From positions 989,001,637 to 989,065,636 of the forward strand of contig CM066034.1 of the NCBI GenBank assembly GCA_033557465.1: a stretch of DNA of 64,000 bases, read 5' to 3'. Below the pieces are notes generated by a model. The model did no database searches. It was not told where the DNA came from and saw only the letters and a program-made list of their open reading frames with translations. This stretch comes from Ichthyophis bannanicus. Taxonomy: Eukaryota; Chordata; Amphibia; Gymnophiona; Ichthyophiidae. This document shows, piece by piece, positions 21,265 through 32,795 of the stretch (the first letter of the stretch is position 1; each line of letters starts with the position of its first letter). A program made the position numbers and the translations under genes.

Positions 21265-23247
21265 TTCTATTACCTCTTCAAGGAATACAACTGGGATATT
21301 GAAGGAAATATCGATACATCGGGAAGATGTATTACAACTATTAGATAAACTGAAAAGTAGTAAATCACCTGGGCCGGATGGTATACATCCAAGGGTGTTG
21401 AAAGAACTGAAATATGAGTTTGCAGACCTGCTATTAATAATCCATGAACTATCATTAAAATCATCTCTAATACCTGAAGATTGGCGGATCGCCAATGTAA
21501 CACCAATTTTTAAAAAGGGTTAGAGGGGTGATCCGGGAAACTACAGACTGGTGCGCCTCACGTCAGTACCGGGAAAAATGGTAGAAACCATCAAAGAATA
21601 AAATTACTCAGCATGTAGTCATGGCCTAATGGGAGACAGCCAACATGGCTTTAGACAAAGAAGATCTTCTCTTACTAATCTGTTATGTTTTTTTTTGAAA
21701 GTGTGAATAAACAAGTGGACAAAGGTGAGTCAGTTGATATAGTGTATCTGGACTTTCAGAAAGCCTTTGACAAGGTCCCTCATCAGAGACTTTTGGCAAA
21801 ACTAAAGAGTCATGGGATAGGAGGCAGTGTACTACTGTGGATCAGGAACTGGTTAAAAGATAGAAAAGCAGAGGGTTGGGCTAAATGGCCAATTTTCCCA
21901 ATGGAGAAAGGTGAATAGTGGTGTACCCCAGGGATCTGTGCTGGGTCCGCTGCTTTTTGACATAACGAGTGAGGTTATCAAATTTGCAGATGACACAAAA
22001 CAATTTAAAGTTGTTAAAACCCAAGAGGATTGTGGAAAATTGCAAGAGGATCTTGATAAATTGGAAGACTGGGCATCAAAATGGCAGATGAAATTTAATG
22101 TGGACAAGTGCAAGGTTATGCACCTAGGGAAGAACAACCCAAACTATGGTTACACGATGCAAGGTTCCACAAGGAGGAGTGGCCTAGTGGTTGGGGCAAG
22201 GTACTACAGGCCGGAAGGTCGGTGGTTCAAATCCCACTAGAGGACAGCAACCTTGGGCCGGAAGGACTGGGGTTTCTAGTCCCACAGGTGCTCCTTGTGG
22301 TCTTGGGCAAGCCACTTAACCCTCCATTGCCCATGTTCCCTGTAAGTATTAGTGTATGTGTCTCATATCCCCTCGTGTTAAATGTATCCCTCAACCGCTT
22401 TGACCTGGTGAAAAGCGGGATATAAATGCAGATAAATAAATAAATAAATTAGGAACCACCACCCAGGAAAAAGATTTAGGCGTCATTGTGGATAACATGT
22501 TAAAACCCTTGGCCTAGTGTGCAGCGGCAGCCAAGAAAGCAAATAGAATGCTAGGTATGATAAGGAAAGGAATGGAAAATAAAACAAAAGATATTATAAT
22601 GCCTCTATACCGTTCCATGGTGAGACCGCACCTTGAATATTGTGTGCAATTCTGGTTGCCGTATCTTAAAAAGGATATAGCGTTATTAGAAAAGGTTCAG
22701 AGAAGAGCCACCAAAATGGTAAAGGGGATGGAAGGATACTCCTATGAAGAAAGGCTAAAAAGGTTAGGGCTCTTTAACCTGGAAAAGAGACGGCTGAGGG
22801 GAGATATGATAGAAGTCTATAAATTAATGAACGGAGTGGAACGGGTAAACGTAGATCGACTGTTTACATTATCAGAATATAGAAAGACTAGGGGACATGC
22901 AATGAAGCTACAGGGTAAACTATTTAAGACTAATAAAAGAAAATATTTTTTCCCTCAACGTGTAATCAAACTCTGGAATTTGTTACCAGAGGATGTAGTA
23001 AAGGCTGTTAATGTAGCTGGGTTTAAAAAAGGTTTGGACAAGTTCCTGGAGGAAAGGTCCATAAACCATTATTAAGAAGGGACCCAGGATATCAATGCTT
23101 GACCCAGTACAAGCATTGCGGAACCTGTGTCTTTTGGGGAAACTGCTAGGTACGTATGACCTAGATTGGCCACTGTTGGAAACAGGATACTGGGCTTGAT
23201 GGACCTTGGTCTGACCCAGTATTGCATATCTTATGTTCTTATGACTC
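21265..23247 (+). mobile_element. CR1 LINE, sense, RT to 3' end
   Basis: 5'-truncated CR1 non-LTR retrotransposon. RT motifs in order: SPGPDGIHPRVLKEL (about 21366-21410), IANVTPIFKKG (21489-21521), VYLDFQKAFDKVPHQRLL (about 21740-21795), [13 protein letters not shown] (about 21917-21955) and FADDTKQF (about 21982-22005). The last was reached after a deletion of the segment normally between LFxxY and the ADD box. Then come KCKVMHLG, the C-terminal block from [15 protein letters not shown] (22548), and the end SINHY at 23075. The 3' end carries TGGTCTGACCCAGTATTGC and a final TCTTATG repeat. Frameshifts and an SINE (22171-22449) make it nonfunctional. Confidence 0.9.
22171..22449 (+). mobile_element. 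tRNA-derived SINE inside CR1
   Basis: Head with box A GGCCTAGTGGTTGGGGC and box B GGTTCAAATCCC. The middle part has CTTGGGCAAGCCACTTAACC, and the tail has GAAAAGCGGGATATAAATGC ending in TAAATAAATAAAT. The interrupted CR1 reads AGGTTCCAC before it and TAGGAACCACC after it, matching the uninterrupted CR1 at 14471-14500. Confidence 0.88.
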
Positions 23248-24005
23248 AAAGAGAAGATTTCCCTGGCCTCCAGGAACTGGGAGTTTTATTAAAGTCCAAG
23301 GAAACCTTGAGAGTGAGAAGACCAGAGATGAGAAAGGAGACCGGGTTAGGCCCAGGCTACCCTGAAGCACTTCACCCAAGAGGATCCTTTCTGGCAGACC
23401 AACCTGATGGTCCAGGGAGTCCCAGACGCTCATTCCAGAAGGCCCCTAGATGCTCCATCACTCACTCCACAAGCATGTCCCTGGTGGCCTAGTGGACTCC
23501 TGAGTCCCCCATACCTTTGGGGCTGAGAGCTCAGAGCGATGTCCAGTTGCTCTTACCGCCACTGCTGTCATCTTGGAAAATGGCAGCACCTGAGCACTGG
23601 CACTATGTCAGGATGCAATGCTAGGGGGGACAGGTGCTGCCATTTTATAAGATGGTGGCGGGAGAAGCAGAACACTGCCGGATGCCTCCCCACACCAAGT
23701 AAGTATTATTGATCCTAACAAGATGTGGGGCCACAGTATCAGAGGTTCTCTGGTCAAGGGCCACAAAGAAATCTTTGTAGAGCGAGGGTCAGGGAGTCTG
23801 AAGCCCACTGGGCCACCAGGGATATTTTCAATGAGCTTTTTAGCCTTGGTCTCCTTTCCTGTCAGTGTGTAAATCAATCCCCGATTATGCACTAAAAGGG
23901 AGGGAAACAAAAGACCTGAAGCAGTAAACTGCCACAGATTACCATAGCATTGTGTGCCGTTCATTTCTGTCAGCACACATTTTAACATGCCACAGTAATC
24001 TGCAT
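23248..24005. other. Unassigned DNA containing an unnamed interspersed repeat
   Basis: The segment 23607-23830 (GGATGCAATGC, then TGCCATTTTATAAGATGG, then GGGCCACCAGGGATAT) is related to 28795-28935, so it is a dispersed repeat of unknown class. No gene found. Confidence 0.45.
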
Positions 24006-24534
24006 TGAAAATCAATAAATGCCCTCAATTGTTACATAGGATATTACAGACGTATATAGCTCAGTGAATACAGGTCTCAGACTTACAGCGGCCACGCTGG
24101 GGGATTTTTACCCAAGCTGTGCGCCTAATCGCATCAATGACCTTAGAGTATTCACTGTATCTTATATTAGTTTCGCTTAATCTTTACATCTGACTCTTCC
24201 ATAGTATTCATTGTGAAATTTCATGTTTTATAGAGGAGAAATTGTGCTTAACTTAGCTGTATTTATTATCAGTGAAAGCACAGCTAAGTTAAGCACAATT
24301 TCTCCTCTATAAAACATGAAATTTCACAATGAATACTATGGAAGAGTCAGATGTATAGATTAAGCGAAACTAATATAAAATACAGTGAATACTCTAAGGT
24401 CATTGATGCGATTGGGCGCACAGCTTGGGTAAAAATCCCCCAGCGCGGCCGCTGTAAGTCTGAGACCTGTATTCACTGAGCTATATACGTCTGTAATATC
24501 CTATGTAACAATTGAGGGCATTTATTGATTTTCA
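24006..24534. repeat. Near-perfect palindrome, 255-bp arms, 19-bp loop
   Basis: Left arm 24006-24260 and right arm 24280-24534 are reverse complements of equal length with only a handful of mismatches by eye. The spacer is ATTTATTATCAGTGAAAGC. The outer ends read TGAAAATCAATAAATGCC and its complement. No open frame or recognised transposon terminus. A 14-bp direct repeat ACAGTAATCTGCAT lies at 23992-24005 and again at 24581-24594. Confidence 0.93.
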
Positions 24535-25370
24535 TGGCAGTAGCTACCCTCTAAAAACCGACCTGCACGTTAGTGTTGAGACAGTAATCTGCATGCCATT
24601 AGTTTACTGCATCAGGAGTAAAAGATGTTTTTGGCAAGTGCGTTAAAACAGAATCCGACGCTGAGCTTCAGCTCGCAGTAACACATGGCTTATTGCACTG
24701 ACCCTAGTGTATTCTAATGAGGACACATATATTCTGAAAACCACAGCTAAAAATCTCAAAAGAGGAATTTTCCAAACTGGAAGCCTGTAACGTGTAGCCT
24801 CCCTCTACATTAGACTGGTTTCTATTTTTATTTTGAAACAAGTGAAGACAGCAATGAATAGGATTTTCAACCTGGGTCAGTCCAGACAGGGTGAAGGAGA
24901 GGGGATGTGTTAAGGGTTAGGAAATAGAGGGTGGGGAGGTTATACCTAGACCCCAGAAAGCCAAATCACAGTCCCCTTAGAGACAGGGATCCGATTCGGT
25001 CAGAATCAGCTTGTTCATCTCAACCACAAATGCATTCGCTGGTAGGATTTATGGCTCCCATAAGAATAACTACCCAGACACTAGCTGCATTGAGAGCTTT
25101 TCTCTCTGACGTAGGCCGTCTCTTCAGCAACATCTTGCAGTTAATAAGAGCAAAGCTGCGTACACCTGGAAGCCTCAAATGTTCGCCAGTGACATGGCTG
25201 GAGATGAGAAAATGGTAAACTTGTACACAACACATATACATGCCATGAGCATGGATATATCTTACCCCTCTCCTGTGCCCTCACTGTCAACAGTGTAGCT
25301 CTATTCCAAACAGGGGAGGAGGAGGATCACCTTCTAAGCCCTTGGGGTTTATTCTCTTGGACATAAATTC
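24535..25370. other. Unassigned DNA
   Basis: Includes the second copy of the 14-bp direct repeat at 24581-24594. I see no gene or identifiable mobile element in the remainder. Confidence 0.4.
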
Positions 25371-25445
25371 ACTTAATTTATTTATATTTTTCAGACATTT
25401 TGTCTTTTCCTAGAGCAAGGTACAAGGCGGACTATACATGACGTG
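25371..25445 (-). mobile_element. LINE 3' tail remnant, antisense
   Basis: Begins TTAATTTATTTATATTTTTC and contains AAGGCGGACTATACATG, resembling the antisense tails of L2-like elements here. Short and decayed. Confidence 0.35.
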
Positions 25446-25945
25446 CACCCTACTATCCCGTGTACAAGAGTAATGCACAGGAATGACGCACGAACTCGGC
25501 AAGACGGTTAAACATAAGGGACGAGAAGCACATTGGGTACAAGAATGATGCAAAAGACAACGAGCACCAAGGAGGCGAGAACCTCCTAGAATAGAGGTCA
25601 ACCCTGGGAGGAACTGATGGCTATGTAACAATGGAAGTAGGCACGTAATGCAACTAGGCTGCTCTATGTGAGCGAGAGTAATGACATGATTTGCGAATAT
25701 GAAACCGTTTGTGTGGGGGGAGATTTTGTCCTATATGACTGCTCCTGGAGAGCAGTTTGGGCTGAGGAAGAGCTTTTAGACTTTGGGGGGAGTAGTTTTA
25801 GGCTAGAAGGCCAGGAGTTTGGAGAAGGTGACCACTATGTTGGGTCCGTCTCCCAACAGAAGAGTTTTTGTGGATCCTGAGGCGAGAGGGAGTCTCCAGG
25901 GAGAATGGACGTCTGCCCACTATCCTGAATACTGCAGGGACCCAA
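25446..25945. other. Unassigned DNA
   Basis: No gene or clear repeat found. Purine-rich with short frames only. Confidence 0.4.
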
Positions 25946-26557
25946 TAAGAACATAAGTACCGTACTGGGACAGACCTAAAGGTCCATCAAGCCTAATGTC
26001 CTGTTTCCAACGGTGACTAATCCAGGTCACAGGTACCTGACATTTTCTGCAGGGATTAGCAGCGTTTTCCTCTCAGTTTCCCTTAATAACGATTACCCGT
26101 TTTTACCACATCCTCCAGCAGCGACTTCCAAAGCGCAACTAAACACTGAGAAAAAACAAATACTTTCTCCCGTTTAAACATACTACTTTGCGGCTTCATG
26201 GCGTGTCCCCTAGTCTTTGTATTTTTTGAACTAATAAAGCAATGAATTTGTATTCATCTGTCGCATTACACTCAGTATTTTATAGACCTCTATCGTATCG
26301 CCCCTCGGCTATCTCTTCCCCTTTATCATTTTGGTCTCCCTTCTCTGCATCTTTCCTAATGCCACTAGATCTTTTTTTGTGGTGTGGCGACCAGAACGGC
26401 ACACAATACTCAGAACGCAATCGCACCTTGGAGAGATACAGAGGCATCATCATAGCCTTTGATCTTGTTTCTATTCCTTTCTTACTCATTCCTAACATTC
26501 TGCTCGCTTTTTTGGACCCTGCTACACACTGAATAGGTTTCTGTAAGTTGTCTATGA

Positions 26558-27093
26558 CAGGGCTCGACAAACCCCAGGTGCCAGGTCGCCATGGCGACTA
26601 AAAAGATCCAACCTGGCACCTGAGGCTCAGAGCACAAGTGGGCAGAAAGGCTGAGACCAGCACTGCCTGCCTGCAGCGATCCCATCGCCCGCAGACAGAA
26701 GTACTTAAAAAGGCTACGATCGTGACAGAACTAATGCAACCACTGGAGCCTGCAAAAAAAAAAAAAAAAAGGTTAGAGTCGGGGGGGGGGGGGGTGGAAT
26801 TTGCTGCAGAGATGGCTGAAGAAATTTAAAGGAGCAGCAGATTTGATTTAATGAAGGGGGAGGGAAAGGAGGGCAGTGGGTGAGTGCAAGGAGTAGAGAA
26901 GTGGAGAGAGTCTGGGAAGGGAAACAGAAGATTTTGGGGGTACAAGAGGAACAGCAAGAGAGAGGATGGAATGAAGGGGGGATAGTGCAAGCATTTGGAG
27001 GGTAAAGAGATGAATGCATGGTAGATAAAGGGCACGATGTGTATATGCAAAAGGTGCACCCCTCTCCCATATACAGGAACCCCACCCCATCGC

Positions 27094-27124
<31 letters not shown>

Positions 27125-27405
27125 ATGTAGCTATAAAGGGTCACTGAGGACGGTGAGAGAGGGAGGAGGAGGGGGCCATTGCCTTCTGTTGGCATGCGCA
27201 GTGACCCATTAAAATCCTGATTTATTAAGCATTTTCCCCATAGAAAATGAGAAAACAGTTTTAGTAAATCTAGCCCTATAACCTAAACAGTAACTGCGAT
27301 ACACTTCTTGGGGGGCAGGTGCATGCACTGTGACCTAGATTTCAGCAGCTGGCTCCTAGATTTTTAGGCTGGCTCCTAGATTCCAAGAAAAACTGTCAAG
27401 GCCTG
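26558..27405. mobile_element. 848-bp non-autonomous hAT-type element
   Basis: The left end is CAGGGCTCGACAAA at 26558. The right end, read inward from 27405 on the complement, is CAGGCCTTGACAGTTT. Flanks are GTCTATGA (26550-26557) and GTCTATAA (27406-27413), an 8-bp duplication with one difference. The interior is purine-rich, has a poly-A run (26753-26770), a G-run (26780-26793) and a CA microsatellite (27094-27121), and encodes no transposase. Short pyrimidine-strand frames are composition artefacts. Confidence 0.8.
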
Positions 27406-27806
27406 GTCTATAATCACGCCCAAATACGTTTCTTAGGTGGCAATTCCTGAAGTGTAACCGAGCAATGTGCATGTGCATCATTTTCTGCTCTTTCACATTA
27501 AATTTCACCTGCCATTTGGATGCCCAGCCTTCCAAAGTCCTCCTGCAGTTTCCTGCAATCCGCATGCGATTTAACAACTTTGAATAATTTGGTGTCATTT
27601 GCAAATTTAATCACCTTGCACCGGTCTCATCCACTATTCTCATTTCTCCATTGAGTAAATTGGCCTTTTATCCCTACAGTCTGTTTTCTATATCTCAACC
27701 AGTTTCCAAGCCATAATAGGACATTTTCTCCTATGCCATAACTTCTTAATTTCCTCAGGAGTCTCTGATGTGGGACTTTGGGCTTTCTGAAAGTGTAAAT
27801 ACACTA

Positions 27807-28400
27807 TGGGGGTCATTCTGAAGCACATTTAGCAGGTCTAGACGTCCAGTCTGGATGTCCAGCCCTGCTAAATGCCTGACCTGTGTCCTGGAAACAGAAC
27901 TCCACACACACAGATCTGAGCTGTGCAGGAGGGAGCAGGGAGCAGGCCACAGGCGGAGTGAGGGCAGGCTGTGGGCAGTACCATGACCCCAGACTTACAG
28001 GTCCGATTCCAAGGTCAACCCTGTACGTCCAGGGTCATCAATTTGTAAGGGGGACATTCCACCTTGGAGATGGAATAAGTCCCTCTAGTCCTGATTGGGG
28101 AGCAGGGCCGTGAACCAGATGGCATGGTTGACCAGGGGTCAGGCTGCAGGGAAAAGCAGAATGCTGGGTCTACCGGGGATCGGGGTCCATGCAGGAGCCA
28201 GCCTAGGCTAGCAGGGGAGTTCATTGGACATCTGGACAGCCAGAATCAGGGCATGGCCTGCACATTCAGGCCGGTAGACCAGATTCTGATCCCGCAGACA
28301 CATGTAGCCCCCACGGGAACAGAATCGGGTGCAACCGGAGCACGACCCAATTCTGACTGCCCGGACAGACGGGGGACGCACAGAACAGAATTGGCCACCA
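27807..28400. mobile_element. 594-bp DNA element flanked by TA, Tc1/mariner-like?
   Basis: Interrupts CR1 between TACACTA and TATCAACTAC. Ends are TGGGGGTCATTCTG (27807) and, on the complement from 28400, TGGTGGCCAATTCTG, forming imperfect inverted repeats. TA dinucleotides flank both sides (27805-27806, 28401-28402). No transposase seen. A TA target is typical of Tc1/mariner, but the inverted repeats are short and imperfect, so the class is tentative. Confidence 0.6.
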
Positions 28401-28460
28401 TATCAACTACCTCATCTTTACCCACATATTTATTCATGCCCTCAAAGAAAAGCAATGCCT

Positions 28461-28975
28461 TGCCATCCTATGGTATCAAAAGTTGAAATCACAAAGGAAA
28501 GTAGAACAGAATTCAGAAGTCAAACAATCTACTTTGTTTTTCTGTCTTTAGATTTATTGACTGCCTTTAAGGAGAGATACACCCAAGGCAGCGCTCAACA
28601 AATATGACCTGACAAACAACTTATATTGGAGTAATGGAAAAATAATAAAATAACCAAACATCATAACACACAATTAGAACAATGAGGTAGACTTGCAGAA
28701 TCCTAGTGGTAGAAGTAATTAATTTATTTATTTATTAGCATTTAGCTCATGCCTTTCGAGTGGTAGTTCAAGGTGAGTTACATTTAGGTACATCCCAGGA
28801 TGCAGTGCGTGGGGCCAGGTGCCGCCATGTTTCAAGATGGCAGCATAGGGGCGAGAGTGCATGGGTAATACTCCCGCTCCAGATTAAAGGTATCAGGAGG
28901 GGGCTACCAGGCCGCCAGGGATATATTTTATTGGATGGGTGGGGAGGGGGGGCAATTAGGGCCGCTGGATCACCA
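28461..28975. other. Unassigned DNA with two repeat fragments
   Basis: A TTTATTTATTTATT tract with a LINE-tail-like sequence lies at about 28720-28790. The stretch 28795-28935 is a second copy of the unnamed repeat seen at 23607-23830. No gene found. Confidence 0.4.
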
Positions 28976-30240
28976 AGATTTATGGTTTATTGGACACTTA
29001 ATATACTGCCTTCCAGGCGAATCAAAGCAGTTTACAATAAAAGCAAAATAACTAAAAGCGAAGAAAAAGAAATACAATCTGACAATAAAGGGACGAGAGA
29101 GAGGAGCATAAGGCAGATGTAAGAGGGAGAGAGGAAGAGAGGAAGAGAAGTATAGAACAGGGAAAAGGAGGGAAGGGGAATGGGGAAGACACACAAGACT
29201 ATCCTGGAGTACTAATCAGGAGTGTTGAATGCAAGTTGGAAAAGGTGTTTTTTAAGGAAGACCTGAAACGTTGGTAGGAGGGTTCTAGATGCAAGTCGGG
29301 AGGCAGGTTGTTCCAGAGATGAGGTGCACAGAAACAGAAAGCAGAGGACCAAATGGAACAGTAGCGAGCATGGGAGGCAGGAAAAAGGTAGAGACGATTT
29401 GCACAATAGTATGAAGAAACCAAGAAGAGACCACTGGGAAGGAGGAGGGAGAGGTAGAGTGGTAGGCCAGAGTGCAGAGTCTTGTGAACGATAGTGAGGA
29501 TCCTAAATTGAACCCAGTAGAGGACAGGCAACCAATAATATTGGAGAGAGAGGGGTGATGTGGTCATACTTGGAAGCGTGGATTAAGAGGCGAAGGACGG
29601 TGTTTTGTAAGGTCTGCAAGCGAAGGACAAACTGACAAAGATGATTTTGGAATAATCAATACCAGCGATTATTAGGGAAAGAATAAGGGTGGTAAGAGCC
29701 AGTGTGGTGAGGCGGGAATGAACAGAACAAAATCTGACATAATGCAAAGAATGATTTTTGGACAATGGAGCTGATGTGATCGTGGAAAGTGAGTATAGAG
29801 TCTAAGATGACACCAAGATACCTAAAGGAAGTGGATAAGGCAAGAGGGGTGGAACCCAAAAGAGGCAAACAAGACAGTGGAGGGAGAGGGCCATGAACCA
29901 GAGCACTTCTGTCTTTTGAGGATTATGTTTTAGGAGGTGATCCGACAGCCAGGTGGCCACCTGTGAAAAACGATCATTGACAGCTGAAAGATCAGGAGAG
30001 GATGAGGGGGTGGGAGCCAGAGGGGATGGACATCATTGGCATAGTAGTGGACAACGATACCGGCATCCTGAATTAGTGTGGCAAGGGGTGCAAGGAAAAT
30101 TTTGAACAGGAGAGCAAGAACAGATCCTTGAAGGACACCACAAGTGAGAGGAACAGAGGGGGACAGCACAGAAGAGTGAGAGACCTGAAAAGAGCGGCCC
30201 GAGAGAAAAGAACAAGTGCAAAATGTTTCTTCTGTGTTGA
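28976..30240 (-). mobile_element. L2-like LINE, antisense, RT to 3' end
   Basis: Minus-strand order: the RT palm with LTCGVLQGSVLALLF (about 30110-30155) and HYYANDVH (about 30037-30058) in place of YADD. Then FRYLGVILDSILTFHDHIS (about 29770-29820) and the C-terminal motifs YWLPVLYWVQFRI (29490-29530) and LWNNLPPDL (about 29290-29320). The 3' untranslated end is at about 28976-29050. A different subfamily from the copies at 56706-63650. Multiple stops. Confidence 0.75.
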
Positions 30241-30424
30241 GCACTTTTCTGCGGTGCTATATCTGCTTTTTGGGACTTCAGTAAAGTTTATTTTAGGTTT
30301 AACACAGAAACAGAGAACATGATGGCACAAAAAGACTATACGACTATCCAGTGTGCTGGGTGTCTTGAAGAGACTGTGTGTGAGTGATCCCTCTGGGTCT
30401 TACAGTCACAGCTGGGAGTATACA

Positions 30425-30692
30425 ACAGGGAGGAGTGGTCTAGTGGTTAGGACAAGGTACTTCAGGCTGGAGGGCCAGGGGTTCAAGTCCCACCTGGGGA
30501 CAGCAATCTCAGGCCGGAGGGACTGGGATTTCTAGTCTTACAGGCACTCCTTGTGGTCTTGGGCAAGCCACTTAACCCTCCATTGCCCATGTTCCCTGTA
30601 AGTATTAGTGTATGTGTCTCATATCCCCCAACTGACCGCTTTGACATGGTGAAAAGCGGGATATAAATACAGCTAAATAAATAAATAAACAG
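30425..30692 (+). mobile_element. tRNA-derived SINE
   Basis: Head with box A GGTCTAGTGGTTAGGAC and box B GGGTTCAAGTCCCACC; the body has CTTGGGCAAGCCACTTAACC. The tail has GAAAAGCGGGATATAAATAC then TAAATAAATAAATAA. Same family as 22171-22449. Confidence 0.88.
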
Positions 30693-31440
30693 CTGCCCCA
30701 CATTCCAGAATCTCTCTTCCAGATACTGCAGTTAATCTCCGAAGGTGGAGCCCTGCCCTTTCAAGAAATGCACTTACAAATGGATGATGCCACCTCCTTA
30801 CTAGAGGAAAAAAGGGGTCCTTATTACAGGAATACATTTATTTAGTAAGGAATCTGAAGGGCCCCTACACAGGCCATGCGCACAGCACATATCCAAAAAG
30901 TCGCAACACCACACATGCTTTCTCATACCTCATACATAGCACAAACACCCACATCTGATATGCATTATACAAATCACAGAAATCATAACGTACAGCACAA
31001 AGCAAATCTACTGCAGGGATCCCGAGCCCTCCCTCCCATCCCCACTGATGGGTAAAATAAGTATATTGAAATAGTCTCCATTACTTCTCTTTCGCTTTGG
31101 AGCTGGGATTTCATTTGAGTGGCGCAAAGATAATGGGACTGCATTGGTAATAGGGGGCATTTTAGAGTGGATATTTGTCAATGAAAACTGGACCGAGGTC
31201 ACATCACAGAAGACTAGTGGTCTCAGCACACCACTACTGACCAAAGCTGAATCTCTGAACCTGGAACGATGACCTGGCAGTAACAAGCTGTAATACTAAT
31301 ACTTAGCACTTTTATAGCATAAGTAGATAAGTCTTCAGATAATATGTCCCTGCTTGTGATCTAAGGAAATAGCTAGGGCAATGGGAGACTGATAATTTCC
31401 TCTATGGCAGAAGTCGGATATGAACCTTGCTTTCCCTGGG
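30693..31440. other. Unassigned DNA
   Basis: No gene, RNA or recognisable repeat found. Confidence 0.4.
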
Positions 31441-31621
31441 ATTCTCCACCCAGTCCTCGAGACCTTAGCACTCAGGTTTTCACGATAGCCACAATGAATA
31501 TGCATGAGGTAGATCTGCATGCACTGCCCCCACTGTAAGCAAATCTCTACCTCATGCATATTCATTGTGGTTATCCTGAAAACCTGACTGGCTAGGTGTG
31601 TCCAAGGACTGGGTTGAGAAC
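31441..31621. mobile_element. Palindromic MITE-like element
   Basis: Imperfect palindrome. One arm carries CACCCAGTCCTCGAG, CTCAGGTTTTCACGAT and ACAATGAATATGCATGAG. The other carries CTCATGCATATTCATTGTGG, ATCCTGAAAACCTGACTGG and AGGACTGGGTTGAGAA. A related copy is at 60601-60745. It encodes nothing. The class is unknown. Confidence 0.75.
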
Positions 31622-32404
31622 AGCTGTTATAACCACTTCCTCTCCCTGTACCTTGTGCCCTCTCTGAGCCATCAAGCCCTAGACTGGTGACAGGCTCTGT
31701 GTCACCGTGTCCTCCCTTGAGGCATCCAGTCCTAGAGTTGCCACGTTTTCTATTCCTGTGCCAATACCCTTAGTTCTCCGGTCCCCAGACGGAGGGCAAT
31801 GAAGTAGAAAGACTGGGTTTTCGTTACGTTGCTTCTATCAATACACTTGTCATAAACTGGTTTTTCTCCCCGTTACAAGGTATTAAAGGTGAGAACAGAA
31901 GCCCTTTGTATATCTCATTCAGTACATGCTTAGTAAGCCCTGTGCTGTTCATGCACCGGTGGGCTGCGTTGCTAGCATGGGGGAGGGTCGGTGCTAACTT
32001 CAGGGGGCGTGTGCTTCCATATCCCTGCAGTTAGGGCAGACCCATGACACAGCATTGTGCAAGGTAGCAGGCAGGTGAACTGTGGCGGCATTAAGTGCAC
32101 TCGTGCTAAGGGCATGAAGCACAATTAGGGTAGGCTCGCCGCAACGCACCAGTAATGCATGCATTGTACTCCTGTCCCCCAGGTCCCACCCTAACGTGCG
32201 CTACCAGGGTAGCGTGGGATTTTTGGCACTTGGGCCCACACTACCTTTTAGTATAGCTGCTAAACCCTGCGCTAAACCTCATACAACTGACTATGGCTGT
32301 TTAGTAATCACACCCCTTTATGGGCAATGCAAAGGAATATTTTTTCCAAATGTTGGATTTGTTTTGAGCTGTTTTGCATCAGTAAATGTTATTTTCTGAT
32401 TTGA
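31622..32404. other. Unassigned DNA
   Basis: No supported feature. Includes some degraded repeat-like sequence around 31970-32220. Confidence 0.4.
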
Positions 32405-32795
32405 AACCGAGCTGGCGCAAGGAGATGACGCATCCTAGGTGAAGCTCATCCTTTGCCCCCTTCTCCGGAACTTGCAGTGATAGCAATCACTGCAAACGAC
32501 CCTGCGGCGCTTACCTTGAAACTCTGGCACCGTGGGGCTGTTTGCTTCTGCTGCCTCAAACCGCCCGATGACAAATTCCTGTTTGCAAACAGCAAGTCAG
32601 CATTGGACGTCAGAGGGGGTAGAGGCAAATAGCTCCATAGCACTGAAGTTTCAAGGTAAGCACTGCGGGGCTGTTGGAGGCCATTGATGCCACTGCAGGT
32701 CCCGAGAGCATCAATGGCGGCAATGGTACCCCTAGAGGGCCAGTGCTCTAGGCATCCGCATAGTTCACCTAATGGCAGCACCGGCCCTGTGTGTG
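32405..32795. mobile_element. Palindromic DNA element, copy 1
   Basis: Internal inverted segments: TGCGGCGCTTACCTTGAA near 32502 pairs with TTCAAGGTAAGCACTGCGGG near 32650. The outer right end reads CCTAATGGCAGCACCGGCCC. A second, independently decayed copy is at 55815-56245. There is no open frame shared between the two copies. Confidence 0.65.

Larger units (their letters stand above)
25946..28460 (-). mobile_element. CR1 LINE, antisense, interrupted twice
   Basis: On the minus strand the element runs from MLFFEGMNKYV (about 28420-28455), through LHFQKAQ-like sequence around 27785-27804, then WASKWQVKFNV (27475-27525). The C-terminal RT block with MPLYLSKVRLRSEYCVPFW follows at 26395-26455. 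The 3' end is near 25946 (ACATAAGTACCGTACTGGGA on the plus strand). Two insertions split it: 26558-27405 and 27807-28400. Removing both makes the segments colinear with the CR1 at 21700-23247. It is much more diverged than that copy. Confidence 0.82.

Noticed and set aside
22190..22240. tRNA gene at the SINE head
   Set aside because: Box A and B are present but the structure continues into an SINE body and LINE-like tail.
26714..27195. Overlapping minus-strand frames rich in Cys-Val repeats and Ser/Leu
   Set aside because: They translate the CA microsatellite and purine-rich interior of the hAT-like element.
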